64,000 nt of DNA, taken from the NCBI GenBank assembly GCA_022560025.1, contig JAFISE010000039.1, positions 62,001-126,000 of the forward strand, read 5' to 3'. The stretch's first letter is position 1; every line of letters begins with the position of its first letter. This stretch comes from Stagonosporopsis chrysanthemi. Its lineage: Eukaryota > Ascomycota > Dothideomycetes > Pleosporales > Didymellaceae. A model generated the notes under the pieces. The model worked only from the letters and a program-made list of their open reading frames with translations. It did no database searches and had not been told where the DNA came from. A program made the position numbers and the translations under genes. This document shows, piece by piece, positions 31,101-41,376 of the stretch.

Positions 31101-31926
31101 GCTGCAACTGCGGCGCAGCTTCCCGCTCGATCATCAGGCTGGCTGATCTAGCCTGGTAAGGGTACAACCTTGTTCTTAGGCCTTTCAAGGGTTGCTGGCC
31201 ATCATCTTCCCATTCAGAGGCTTGCGCAGATCCGAGTAAATCAAAAGCCGCTCTCCTAGTATACCGGTTCTTGATCTTGGCTGGATCTGGCGCTGGCGAA
31301 GGCAATTTGTTGAACAAGTAATAAAGTGATGTGTCCAATCCTGCAGCCCATGGATCAAATGGCTGTATCTGTGCCGTTGAGAGATCACCAGTCCAAGCTT
31401 CCGGCGAGATATCAATGTGGTTGAGTAGCTGACGAAGTGCTTTCTTCAACGTACCGCTACTACGACTTATCGAGCGACGACTCCAATCTTCTGGAAGAAG
31501 ATATACGCGAGCAATACTACGTAATGCCTGGCGTGCCGGGCGAAACAGGAATACCCGTAACCATTGAGCTTCGATTAATTGTGAAACTCCATTGCCAAGG
31601 ACCGATTTGGTTTCTTCGGGTAGCCGTGAATGAAGAAGCTCGACCCATGCAGAAGCAAGGACGGGGGTCACCTGAGCTTGTGCAGGCACCTGGCGGTCCA
31701 GGTGCAAACAGCCCAGCGCGATGTAATGCTTTAGATCATCGAGCGTATTCTTTTCCGCGGATGGCGATATTGAGGTCTCAGACGGCAGCGTAGTGATTGC
31801 ATGCGCTTCAGTGGGATCCGGCGAGGATGTTTTGTCATCTTCGAGTCGTTTGGTGGATCCAGGGTTCGATGGTGGTTGACGCATATACGCGCCCGAACTG
31901 CGCTCCACCAGCACAGGACCACGCAT
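28123..31926 (-). CDS. SNF2-family DNA-dependent ATPase, 1267 aa
   Basis: One long exon. After about 240 residues of unrecognised sequence comes the SNF2 N-terminal ATPase lobe: LYPYQARSASLMIERE, Walker A ETMGLGKTIICLA (about 316-328), the DExx box as IIIDEGH (about 562-568), and WVVSGTPAKD. A cysteine cluster (CICPYIGATRIPDCSC) sits between the lobes' core motifs. The helicase C lobe near 1030-1170 has IIFYDGDNAAF, ACGALGLNLNAAS and AHRIGQTKEV. The arrangement, with a long insert between lobes, recalls the Rad5/Rad16/SHPRH group, but I see no RING finger and no HIRAN domain, so a ubiquitin-ligase role is not supported. It probably remodels protein-DNA complexes in the nucleus. The C-terminus carries a basic KKAKTSKATTPSKG stretch. 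Confidence 0.88.
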   Translation of the reverse strand: MRGPVLVERSSGAYMRQPPSNPGSTKRLEDDKTSSPDPTEAHAITTLPSETSISPSAEKNTLDDLKHYIALGCLHLDRQVPAQAQVTPVLASAWVELLHSRLPEETKSVLGNGVSQLIEAQWLRVFLFRPARQALRSIARVYLLPEDWSRRSISRSSGTLKKALRQLLNHIDISPEAWTGDLSTAQIQPFDPWAAGLDTSLYYLFNKLPSPAPDPAKIKNRYTRRAAFDLLGSAQASEWEDDGQQPLKGLRTRLYPYQARSASLMIEREAAPQLQLDPRLETRISPNGDQFLYCARDGSFLQEPRFYESNRGGILAETMGLGKTIICLAVILASQGHYPEIPGLYRRPLPVRARVGTLKEMAANVSGRYALPGKACLEDLAEHADVNLSRLKPVLDDNMPFYEIPQEMPRMNRNTKISPPKQYVMCSGTLLVVPKNLLHQWQSEIQKHLLPQALKVLVVDTVTKRSKPKVAPVDLAGFDFESQLPAPTELMKYDVILFTRNRFEQEIQDGADQQGRRYVAGVSRACICPYIGATRIPDCSCFGSGKVYESPLMKLHWLRIIIDEGHNFSSATSNAVLVAKRIQAERRWVVSGTPAKDLIGVEVDMSTMDVDEKDPILLRESAIEQRKTFNNTDESKAVKALGSLSSNYLMVRPWCASNEVGLDWDDYIYRHEHPHRKTYSNFSTCFQRVLEGLVVKTRPEDVEKDIVLPPLKHNVVYLQPCWFDKMTANLFIQVLRANAITSERSDVDYLFHPNSVKAKHSLIRNLRQSNFTWTGFSVKDVVSTLETSNKYLSKDDRKCSLQDAQSLLESSRAVAGLPATSDWVALSRAHEVGVAVEAWPAESEESFAFAYPERPTMIGMTQLLEGQLHVDSNVKSGNPSSNLSLIGERGKAKIIAMAEAELQEKESTTKTSENADLSPKKSGIPQGLIEGSHQVNFRRASTIASKASPRKLAEADCTDTHAPEPMTFLPHRPKKRKLTRDDEIAMLPADSPLLDTRVVGTTSAKLTYLIDKVVEHYTTKKIIIFYDGDNAAFYIAQSLEALYVNHRIYARQLDNTKRSEYVKLFNEDDSVRVLLIDVACGALGLNLNAASIILIVNPINRPGLEAQAIKRAHRIGQTKEVLVETLILENTIEHAIFERAKKMSRAQHLKAKELEDDAGITEIIQNAQILAVSDNEQELAKFALLKAPQQLFGRPHRDKYHRIQVKDTPEKSRKKAKTSKATTPSKGSGVDTPIVVEDTPQNSSRAGELMSSVQSTGRALLSMFGGK

Positions 31927-32915
31927 GTTCAGCGAGCATGCTCAAGCATGGGCACACGATGGTCAGATTATCTGGGTCTAAGCCAGTGCAATATGGGTGA
32001 TGCTAGGTGATATTGCATGGAGCGTTGTTGATAGTCAAGTTTCGCAGGAGGCAACAGCGAGGCGCCAGCCGGAGATAATTGCCGCTAGTGCTACTGCCGA
32101 AGTGAAGTCGCGACTTACACAGCAGGAAATCCACCTCGATAAAGGTAGCTCCGTCTCAATTAGGACCTGGGAGAGCTTTATGAGTCTGCTCGTCTCTTCT
32201 CACCTGAAGTCCCTCTCACTAGCTACCAAGGTCCAGCAACGCTGTTGGGGCACACAATGAGTCACGACTTCTCATCATGAATATCACTTGCGTGAGACAA
32301 AGTCTGCAGGCTGGTTCGGTAGACTATATCGCACTTTGTTGCTATTGATGTGCTATGATGTCGTTCAGCATAATCGCTGGGGCTCGGATTCGTCGTTGGT
32401 GAAAGCTCTCCAATTGCGGAGATGCGGGTCCTCAAGCCAAGGCCTTCCGACACTGGCCGGTCCGATCGCGCTGCTCCCTCTTAACCAAAATTTCTGCATC
32501 CCCACGAGCTCCTCTTCTACAAAATGTCTCCACGCGCAAGAATCGTTCAGCGTCGTCTGAGAAACTCCACTTCTCAAGTCTATGGCTGTTGCGCATTAAC
32601 AGCCGCTGGTCGCGCTTCTACACCGAAATCCAACCTCCATCTCACTTGAACGCGTTGACTACCTCCAGAGGTACGCGCATCTACCAGGTGTGTAACTTTT
32701 TTGTCAATCCTCCAGGATTCAACTACCCACGTTATATGATGAACTTGTCATTTTTTTTAGATGTTAGACTTGCGACATTCGAATGAGCGCACAAAGACTT
32801 TCTGATTGTACCGAGCACCCCACTACTGTTTCCGCTTTTCCGCAGCGAGACGACAACTGACGCGTTTCCTTAGAACATTACATTCGCCAACACATAATAC
32901 CACACCTCCTTCACC
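31927..32915. promoter_or_regulatory. Divergent upstream region of the SNF2 gene and ADE4
   Basis: These 989 bp lie between two divergent start codons. I see no gene. The 100 bp before ADE4 are rich in CACC/ACAC and poor in ATG, as expected for a leader. Confidence 0.55.
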
Positions 32916-34751
32916 ATGTGTGGAATCATTGCTATCATCCACGCTGATCCCAAGTCAACCTCAGCATCCATCGAGATTCACAATGCGCTGTACCTGCTCC
33001 AGCATCGCGGTCAAGATGCCGCCGGTATCGTGAGCTGCAGCTCTGGTGGACGTTTTCACCAGTGCAAGGGCAACGGTATGGCCTCCAGGGTCTTCCAGGA
33101 TGGCGCCCGCGTCACTGATTTGCCCGGATACATGGGCCTCGGTCACCTTCGCTACCCCACCGCCGGCAGCAGTGCCAACTCGGAAGCACAGCCGTTCTAC
33201 GTGAACAGCCCGTATGGCATTTGCATGACCCACAACGGCAACCTCATCAACGCCCCTGCTCTCCGCGAGCGCCTTGACCAGGTTGCCCACCGACACATCA
33301 ACACCGAGAGCGACAGTGAGCTCATGTTGAACATCTTCGCCGATGAGCTCAACGAGACTGGCAAGGCCCGTATCAATGCCAGCGACTGCTTTGCCGCCCT
33401 GGAGCGCATGTACAAGCTCTGCGTCGGTGGCTGGGCGTGCACTGCTATGCTTGCTGGTAAGCAGCTCTATCTCGTCTTGGACAGCCCACTCTGACAGCTT
33501 CTAGGCTTCGGTCTGATCGGTTTCCGCGATCCTTACGGCATCCGTCCCATGGTTCTCGGCTCGCGACCCTCCGAGACCGGCCAGGGATTCGACTACATGA
33601 TGGCTTCCGAGAGCGTCGCGCTCGTGCAGTGCGGCTACAAGACGTTCCAGGACATTCTCCCCGGCCAGGCCGTGATCCTGGAGAAGGGAAAGGAGCCTGT
33701 CTTTAAGCAAGTCGCTAAGCAGGAGTCATACACACCCGACATCTTCGAGTACGTTTACTTCGCTCGCCCTGACTCTGTCATCGATGGCATCGACGTAGAC
33801 GAGAGTCGGCGCAACATGGGCTACACACTCGCCGAGACTGTAAAGAGGCAGCTGGGCCAGAAGGTCCTGGACGAGATCGACGTGGTCATGCCCATCCCCG
33901 AGACCAGCATTACATCTACTGTGTGCGTCGCTGAAGCATTAGGAAAGCCCTTCGTCTCCGGTTTCGTCAAAAACAGGTATATCTTCCGCACATTCATCAT
34001 GCCCAATCAGAAGCTTCGCCAGAAGGGCGTCCGCGCGAAGCTCAACCCCATGGTTCAGAAGTTCCAGGGCAAGAGTGTGCTTCTGGTCGATGATTCGATC
34101 GTCCGTGGTACGACCTCGCGCGAGATTGTCCTCATGGCTCGCGAAGCTGGCGCGACCAAGGTCTACTTCGCTTCATGCGCGCCTCCCATCACCCACGCTC
34201 ACATCTACGGAATCGACCTTGCTTCCTCGTCAGAACTAATCGCGCATCAGCGTGACGCTGCTGCCATCGCCGAACACATTGGCGCCGACGGCGTCATCTA
34301 TCAGAGTCTCGAGGACTTGACGAAGGCGTGTGCTTCGCTGTCACCACGCGACCCAAAGACACAAGGATTCGAGGTTGGTGTCTTTTGTGGCAAGTATGTC
34401 ACTCCCGTTGACGACGGCTACTTCGAGCACATCGACCGCATCCGTGGTGAGAGGCGTCAAGCCAAGGTACTCGACAATGCCAGGGCCGCGGTGCTGCATG
34501 GCACGGCCAATCCCCAACAGGTTCGCATGGCCGCCAAGGGTGTTGAAGTCGATCATCAAGGCAACGTTATACCCTCTGGTGAGAACGGGCTCAGTCCTGA
34601 GTGGCAACCTGTGAATGGCAACGACATCGAGAAGATTCCCACAAATGACATTGCTGGCCTCAACAGCGGTGCCGGCCCTGACAATGCGCCAGCTGCGCCA
34701 ACAAATGGTAGCAGCCAAGACATCAGCTTGCACAACCACAACGACTACTAG
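32916..34751 (+). CDS. ade4: Amidophosphoribosyltransferase (glutamine PRPP amidotransferase)
   Basis: Exons 32916-33456 and 33505-34751 (48-nt intron, GTAAGC to TCTAG) encode 595 aa. The protein starts MCGIIAI, so Cys2 becomes the N-terminal nucleophile of the class II glutaminase without a pro-peptide. [14 protein letters not shown] and THNGNL mark the glutaminase domain, and the PRPP-binding loop [14 protein letters not shown] the phosphoribosyltransferase domain. It makes phosphoribosylamine, the first committed step of purine synthesis, and is usually inhibited by purine nucleotides. The last 90 residues are a polar extension ending NHNDY. Splicing restores [20 protein letters not shown], a block conserved in all family members. 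Confidence 0.97.
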
Positions 34752-35265
34752 GTTTCTTTTGCATAGAACTGCAGTCTCAGTATATTGACCTTTCCTTTTT
34801 CACGCGGCGTCGCAACGCTAGAACATGATTCACGAAAAATAGGGACAGGATTGGGCGTCGGAGGTTCTTTGATATGAACACTAGACTTGATTCTTGAGGT
34901 TCTTACTTTGATGAAGCATTAGACGGTCGCTTACTTGGTGTGACCTGGTACGATCTGGGAGTCGTTAATCCAACAATGCATGTTTTCATAGCTTTGGCAC
35001 TATTACTTTCATTTGATTTCATCGTTCTCTCACTCTGTTGCTCTGAGCGAGACGAGACTGCTGATTGCTTACTACCATGCTAATTCACCTAGAGTCTCCC
35101 GCGCTCTTACCTCTTTCGATTCGACTAACAAGCGGCTTGTAGCTTGACCTACTAATACACCTGCTGATTCTCTGCAATCATTTCCTTCGTTGTATTCAAT
35201 AGCAGCTTCTAAATCCACATCTTTTGGAGTTCAACAACTATTCGAATAACTTTCTAGGTGCCAAC
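34752..35265. other. Intergenic, ADE4 to nucleotidyltransferase-fold gene
   Basis: This 514-bp spacer has no gene. The downstream frame opens at a TTG at 35224; the first ATG is 35266. Confidence 0.6.
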
Positions 35266-36990
35266 ATGGGCGGTCACGCTTTCAAAAATCTGCACTGCCC
35301 TCGCATGCCGCCAGATGTGTACGCCAAAGCCAAGTCCACTGCCACCGCGGCTCTCCATGAAGTCTTCACTCACGTAACAGTGCCCTTCGAAGTCCCTGGC
35401 AAAGCTGACCATGGCGACTGCGACTTCCTTGTCGCAGCGCCATTTGGCGACCCTGGAGAGCTCACCCTCGACACTTTCCCCTTCGCGCTTGCTCTTGACG
35501 CGACAAAGCATGCTTTGAACACTCCTCACGGCCGCCGTGGTTTTCTCACACCAACGTGCATGTACTTCGCCATCCCCATGCCGTCTGATCCAGTCTCCGC
35601 TTGTCTCGATCACAGCGACAGTAGTGACGGAGAGCTGCAGTCTTGGGTACAGATCGACGTCAAGATCTGCTTCAAGCCTGACACGTTCGGTTGGACGACC
35701 TTCGAGCTCAACCATGCCAGTCAGTGCAGCATCTTGGGCAACATGATCAAGCCATTGGGTTTAACTCTCGATAACGAGGGCCTGCATGTCCGCGTAGCAG
35801 AGATGGAGAGCACAAACTGGGCCGGGAGCATGGTGTGGATTACGAGGGACCCGTGGACGGCTTGCAAGGTACTGGGTTTGAGTCGAAAGCCTGTGGATGG
35901 AGGCTATGCGAGTGCAGAAGAGAGTGAGTACAAGGCGATGGAGGCTGCGGTACATGTGCTGACCTAGACAGTCTACGAGGAGTATGCTGGAAGCTGGCTG
36001 TTCCACCCTGAGCAGTTCAAGGCCAAGCTTGAAGACGAAAGCTACTTGGTACAGCACGCCCATCGATCCCACTTCTTAAAGAAGTGGATCCCGGAACGCT
36101 ACCCTGGGTACAGTATCACCAAGGACGAGTCTGGACAAGAGGAACTAAAAGCTTGGACAGCATGCACCAGGGTCGCCGTTAGAGAAAAGGCCTTCACCAT
36201 GTTCCCACACGTTGCGGAAGGGTACTATAGCAGGCGCTCTCATCATGTCAACGAGGTCGAAGAGCGCAGACTCCGCGATCTGATCACAGCCGCTATCCCA
36301 ACTGGCATTGATGGCTGGCGCGACGACTTCGACCTCCCGAACGTCATCATCAGACAACCAGTCACCCAGGAGGCGTCAGTCACCATTCTTCCCCAACTAG
36401 CGACAGCGATGCATGAAGAGCTCACACCACCGCCATCTCCACCCAGCAAGCCCGCCGACTTCGCCACGGCGGCACCATCAACGGCCATCGCGCCTCCACG
36501 CCCCCCTCTCTACATCGACGCCCTATCCCGCGAACCACCTCTCTCCTACAAACCCGCTCCGCCCCCACATACCATGTCCGCAGCCGCACGACTGTCTTGC
36601 CTTGCGCGCTGGACCGCGTTCTCCACCACAGGAATCCCGTACCTTCGTACCTCCCCGCACGCGAAGGACTTCGACTTGCAGTGGCGTGATGCGATGGTGG
36701 CTGGGTGCAGAGAGAATGAGCTTATACAGTGGGCGGTGGACATGTGGTGGGTAGTTTGGGCGAGGCAGTGTGTCGTCAATTGGCGGGGTATGTGGGCGAA
36801 GAGGTTTGAGAAGGAAGACAAGAAGGCTGAAAAGGTGAGAAATATGGAGCTGGAGATGATCGAGAGGGAGGAGGTGGAGCAAGAGGCTAGGGTGAAGACG
36901 GAAGAGGCGGAGAGGTCGAGGACGAAGATGGTGAGTAGGAGGTTGGAGATTTTGAATCGCGCGCTGGGACTGTGCGAAGGGAAGGAGTAA
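35266..36990 (+). CDS. Predicted nucleotidyltransferase-fold protein (fungal family)
   Basis: Exons 35266-35923 and 35972-36990 encode 558 aa. The 48-nt intron has a GTGAGT donor, a GCTGAC branch and a GACAG acceptor; the splice gives SAEE-IYEEYAGSW. The opening MGGHAFKN and PRMPPDVYA, then PGKADHGDCDFLVAAP with Asp51 and Asp53 as a D-x-D pair, resemble the metal-binding core of nucleotidyltransferases. A helical middle region, a proline-rich linker (about 375-430) and a highly charged C-terminal coiled-coil (KRFEKEDKKAEKVRNMELEM) follow. The substrate is not known, and the third catalytic acidic residue could not be assigned by eye. Predicted location is cytosol or nucleus, with no signal peptide. 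The last 300 bases are G-rich. Confidence 0.65.
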
Positions 36991-37179
36991 GGGTAGAGCT
37001 AAGAAGGTTTACTTGGCATTTGGTGGCATATTCTTTCGGCCAAGTCAGATGGAGCAAGCGTTCCGTAGGGTACCAAGTCGTGCACAGGAGTCATTTTTTC
37101 GATTATATTCTCAACTAGGAGTGTAGAGCTCCGTTTTCTCTTCACAAATCGATGCTTCTCCTTTGCAATGCACCTGGGT

Positions 37180-37827
37180 TTAGAGGATCTGTGTTCTTGT
37201 TTTGTATCTTTCATCCATGTTGACCCAATATAACCCACAGCGTTGCTCACATGGCACGCACACGCCCGAACGCTTAGACTTTGTAGCTTCCTGTCGAGTT
37301 CTGCAGATACGACAGAGAACCCAGAATTGTCCAGCCACTGTTATGCGCTGCCCAAGGTTATATGTAGGGGTTCCTTGACCGGGTTGTGGTACAAATCCAC
37401 AGTCTGCGCAGAACCGACGCTCAGGGTGTTTGCCATCGACGCCGTGCCCGGCTCTCTTGAACGTAGAATCGGCGAACTTGGACCGATGTCGCAGTTGAAC
37501 GCAGTACCTGCAAGCATAGAGAGCGCGTTCTCGTGCGAGGGTACTCTTCTCGATCTTGAGCAGCAGATCGTGGCTCGGTCCATCGATGATCTTGCGAAAG
37601 TAACAGCACGTGCGGCGAAGCTGGAGAATCGCAAGGTTTCCTTCAATCATCAGATGTGAGGTGATCTGAAGGTGGAGTTCGGTAGGCAGGCGAAAGAATG
37701 ATGAAGGCGGCTCCTGCTCGGGGAAGGTGCGAGTAGGCGGGTCGGCTTTGGTGGCATCGTGCTGGAGACCCTCTGCAGTCGTGGGAGAAAGCGGACCAAG
37801 CAACCCTGCGGCTTCTGAGGCAGTCAT
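37180..37827 (-). CDS. F-box-like protein with zinc-ribbon region (paralogue B)
   Basis: A single exon of 215 aa starts at the ATG MTASEAAGLL; the frame extends upstream only to a GTG. FFRLPTELHLQITSHLMIEG and the following leucines form the F-box. Then come LLKIEK, ACRYCVQLRH, RRFCADCGF, LCRICRT and CVPCEQRC, matching the order in the protein at 17670-18557 but shorter. It likely serves as a substrate adaptor of an SCF ligase; the target is unknown. The two copies lie about 19 kb apart in opposite orientation and are diverged enough that recent tandem duplication is unlikely. Confidence 0.75.
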   Translation of the reverse strand: MTASEAAGLLGPLSPTTAEGLQHDATKADPPTRTFPEQEPPSSFFRLPTELHLQITSHLMIEGNLAILQLRRTCCYFRKIIDGPSHDLLLKIEKSTLARERALYACRYCVQLRHRSKFADSTFKRAGHGVDGKHPERRFCADCGFVPQPGQGTPTYNLGQRITVAGQFWVLCRICRTRQEATKSKRSGVCVPCEQRCGLYWVNMDERYKTRTQIL

Positions 37828-38075
37828 GACGAGGTGGTAGGGTGATTGGGGACTAAGAGACGACGACGTGACGTTTTTAGAACCAAAGCGGCACTGGTCC
37901 AGTCCGAGGCGGAAGGGTACGTGGATGTTTGACTCAAGTGAAAGTGAAGTTGCTTTATTTAGGAAAGAGCGCACTCAAGCAGAAGGGTAACCCTACAATC
38001 AAATTTTCAAACATACTTGGGATGAAACGAGATGCAGTAGTTTTTAACTGATAGGATGATTCTCTTTTGCTGCGG

Positions 38076-38985
38076 TCAAGTATTCGCCGTCCTGTCGTTG
38101 TAGTAGTGAATCGTCTGATCCACACAACCAGCTGGCGTCTGATACAGGTAGCTGCCCAAATTGATATACAACTGCTGTCCCGTACACACATACCAAGCCG
38201 CAGTATTCGGTCTTGATACGCCCGCTACTGACCAAGTCAAGGTGTCGCCTTGCCATGCAAACTGGCCGTAAGTGTTCTTCGTGGTCGCGAACGTAACTGG
38301 GAGCGACTTGTCGTTAATGTACCTCGTCTCCGACACGACAGCATAAAGAAGCTTCACGGCTGTGCTAGGCGCAGATACCAGCTGAACGAGTTGCCCGTCC
38401 GCCGTGATCTGAAATTGCCCTGCAGTGGTATAGTCGGCGAGCAGAGCAGCGCCGGTGGCATACAAAGGGTTTGTTTGCATATACTTGTGAAAGTTGGGCG
38501 CTACAACAGTTGTTAGAAAATATCTATTCCATCTTGCAGTAGCTTACCAGCCACAGCGCGGATCCAGTAGTAGCCAGTCTGAAGCGTTGTGCCGGGTCCA
38601 CTTCCAACAGGCGTACCAGTTGTAGCAGGAGCACTGGGAATAACTGCGGTGCTACCGGTAGTCGTTTTGGTAGCAGAGACCGGAGGCTTTGTCGATGTGG
38701 CAAGCGTTGTAACAGCAGCTCCAGGTTGGCATTGAGAGTAGAAGTCGCTAGGACATTGTCAGCCGCAGTCTTAGATTGTCGAGATCACTGAAACCTTACT
38801 TAAGCTTCACACAGCCAGATCCTGAGTTGCACGAGGTCTCTCCACTCCAGTTAGCTCCACCACCTGGACGGCGTTAAAAATGAGAGGCAGTTTGTGCAAA
38901 GCAGCTTACATTGCTGCCAGTCGCCTACTGCAGCAAAGACTGAACCTGCGATGATCGCAAAACTGCTAATGCTTACAAGGCGCAT
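38076..38985 (-). CDS. Secreted CBM1 protein with an unrecognised C-terminal domain
   Basis: Four short exons, 38985-38910, 38863-38800, 38747-38548 and 38500-38076, encode 254 aa. All introns are 46-52 nt and every junction is set by codon phase. A signal peptide (MRLVSISSFAIIAGSVFA) precedes a family 1 cellulose-binding module: DWQQ-CGGANWSGETSC, GSGCVKLNDFYSQCQPG, with the Trp/Tyr binding face and cysteines present. A Thr/Ser/Pro linker (about 58-105) leads to a C-terminal domain of about 145 residues beginning GYYWIRAVAAPNFHKY. That domain has two cysteines and repeated aromatic motifs (LYATGAALL, TWSVAGV, WYVCTGQQLYINLG). It is secreted and should bind cellulose or chitin; catalysis is unknown. 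Confidence 0.85.
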
Positions 38986-39670
38986 TTTGAGGAAGAGACG
39001 AAGAACAAGGCGTTTGCGTGACTGTTGAAACTATGTAACATCATTTCAAGAATGTGTAGGCTTGTCTTATACAGTCTCGTTGTTCATGTTACAGTCTGAG
39101 CGTATTAAATTGAGCCGTCGGACCGGGGCAGCCGATGATAGTAATTGCAATGTGTTAGGCGAGACACTACACATAGGCTGTACAAGGGCATTGTTGAGGC
39201 TTGGGCAGACTTATGAGAAATAAGACGAAAGACAAGGCTTGTCCAGATCAATCTACAACAGACCCGGAGATGAGGTTGTCCCTTCTCTGGTCTACAGCTG
39301 CTGTTGTCATCAGGAGGCATGCGCTGTCGCGTCGACCAGAAAACGTCGATTTGTCGCCGTGATGGTAACATGCATACTCTGAAAGGTATGAAGCCGACAA
39401 AGGCAATGCGTCCACCGAAGTTCCTAATGGAGAATAAGTGGAGGAAGTTGGAGAGGCTGAGGATGTGGGGAAAGTGGACCGTGCTTTCCCTTATCGATAG
39501 ACTTTTCTAAATCGCCACTGCACCACACGTCTCACGCGATATTTAACATCCAATAGGTTCAATTGCGATACTCTTTGCCGGTAGCCAAAGGAAGAAGCAA
39601 ACCTTCTCGAGAGCACTCTGGATAATCGGGACTGAAGTGTCCTTGAGTGTGTGCGCAAACGGTCCTTGTC
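38986..39670. promoter_or_regulatory. Divergent upstream region, CBM1 gene and dioxygenase gene
   Basis: 685 bp between divergent starts. No gene is supported. It carries the TATA-like box of the CBM1 gene on the minus strand. Confidence 0.55.
39065..39071 (-). promoter_or_regulatory. TATA-like box of the CBM1 gene
   Basis: On the minus strand TATAAGA lies about 80 bp upstream of the ATG at 38985. Seen directly; activity is inferred. Confidence 0.4.
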
Positions 39671-41231
39671 ATGGCGAAGAGGAAGCGCAACAATGCCTCG
39701 AGCAACGCCGTGAAGAAGCAAGCGACAGCAAGCCTCCCAAGCCCACCGCATGAGAAAGAATCTGCACTTGGAGCACCAAGCATCCATGCGGTCATCTCAC
39801 CTGAAGAGATGGAGGTTGCTGTTGAGACACTACAATCTCTGACGGAGCACCCAGCTCTGATCAAGTCGAAGGCATGCAAGGAGCTTAGGGCAGCGGTATA
39901 CAACTTTCGCCAGGCGAGCACCACTGGTATGGCTGCAGCTGGTATGCTTGAGTTTCTTCAGGATTGAAATAAGCTGCTAAGTATAGACAGAAAACAGCAA
40001 CCTCACAGGTCGCATCTCTGCAGCACTCACAGATGGCAAGTACACAGACGCTATGATTCTTCTAGCAGAGATGCGTATCAGGAAAGAAACACCAACACTT
40101 GGGGCCTTATGCCGCTGGGTGCGCACACTGGATGTCATTTCTGGGCTCTCGATCCACGTAGAAGTACCCAGTCAAACAATTGTGGGCAAGAACGCCAGCA
40201 ACGAAGAGCTGGTTCGAGTCCTCGACGCTATTCTTCGGGTCACAGGCCCAACAGATACCACAGCTCATGGCATTGATGCGACCTCAAGTCCCATCTCTCT
40301 CCAGGAGACCTGGAACCTTCGACCTTCAACAGAGCCCACACGCCAACTGCGCCGCAGTGTTGCGGACAAATCAATTTTCACATCCTCACCCATCAAGAAG
40401 GAGAGCTTTCGCGTCATTGAGACCACACCTGGTCCGCTCCGCAAGCCGCCGAACTTGCATCCCGCCGTCCTGTTCGCCTCGCAAGACGACACAGTTCTCC
40501 TCGGCCCGGGTCCAGAGACAGAAGTCTACCACCACCCAATAGTGCCGAATCTACGTCTCATCAGAGACGTCCTGACATCCGAGGAGTGCTCATCCATCAT
40601 CAGCGCGGGCGAGACCATGGAGTTCATTCCTGACGCGCCAATGCGGCCTCAGGGCGAGGACACGAGCATCCTTGCACACAACTTCTATTGGATTGTCGAC
40701 CAGGCGTTCCACGACAAGCTGTGGGACCGTGTGAAGGCGTTTGTGCCAGATTCCGTGGGTGGAAGAGCGGTGAGGGGGATTAACAGGAGGTTCAGGGTGT
40801 ATCGTTACGTGCCAGGCGCGGAGTACAGGTGCCATATTGGTGGGTCAAGACACTGCCCTCTTTGCTTCTCGCATTGGCACACAATTGCTAACATTGTTCC
40901 AGACGGCGCCTGGCCGCCCTCAGGCATCGATCCCGTCACCGATGCTTACCAATACGATTCTTCCCCTTCAAATGCCCGCCAATCGAGTCTGTTCACGTTC
41001 CTGATCTACCTGAACGACGATTTCCGCGGCGGCGAGACCACCTTCTTCGTCCCAAGTGTAAAGGAGGGTATCATCAACGCGTATCCAGTCAAACCGATCA
41101 TGGGCAGTGTCGCGGTGTTCCCTCACGGTGAGGCGGCAGGTGCACTGCTGCACGAGGGTACTGGCGTCGTTGAGGGCGCGAAGTATGTGATCCGAACAGA
41201 TGTCGAGTATGATGTAGACGCGACTGTCTGA
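39671..41231 (+). CDS. Prolyl 4-hydroxylase-like 2-oxoglutarate/Fe(II) dioxygenase
   Basis: Exons 39671-39941, 39991-40839 and 40903-41231 (introns 49 and 63 nt; the second has a GCTAACA branch) encode 482 aa. The N-terminus is basic (MAKRKRNNASSNAVKKQ), a likely nuclear signal, followed by about 200 residues of helical and disordered sequence. The C-terminal double-stranded beta-helix has NFYWIVDQ, FRVYRYVPGAEYRCHIDGAW with iron ligands His372 and Asp374 created by the second splice, FLIYLNDDFRGGETTFF, distal iron ligand His457 in LLHEGTG and Lys467 for 2-oxoglutarate. All catalytic residues are present. Fungal relatives are annotated as prolyl 4-hydroxylase domain proteins; the substrate here is unknown. 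Confidence 0.87.
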
Positions 41232-41376
41232 TTGACGAATGCATCGTGAAATTCTCCAACAGAACCAGTTGCCTCCTCTGATCCTGTTCGTGACATCTTC
41301 GCCATTTCGAACTCGGTCGAACCGCTTCATGTCCAGCCGTCCATCTCAACATCTTTCTCCCCACCACACCACACTT

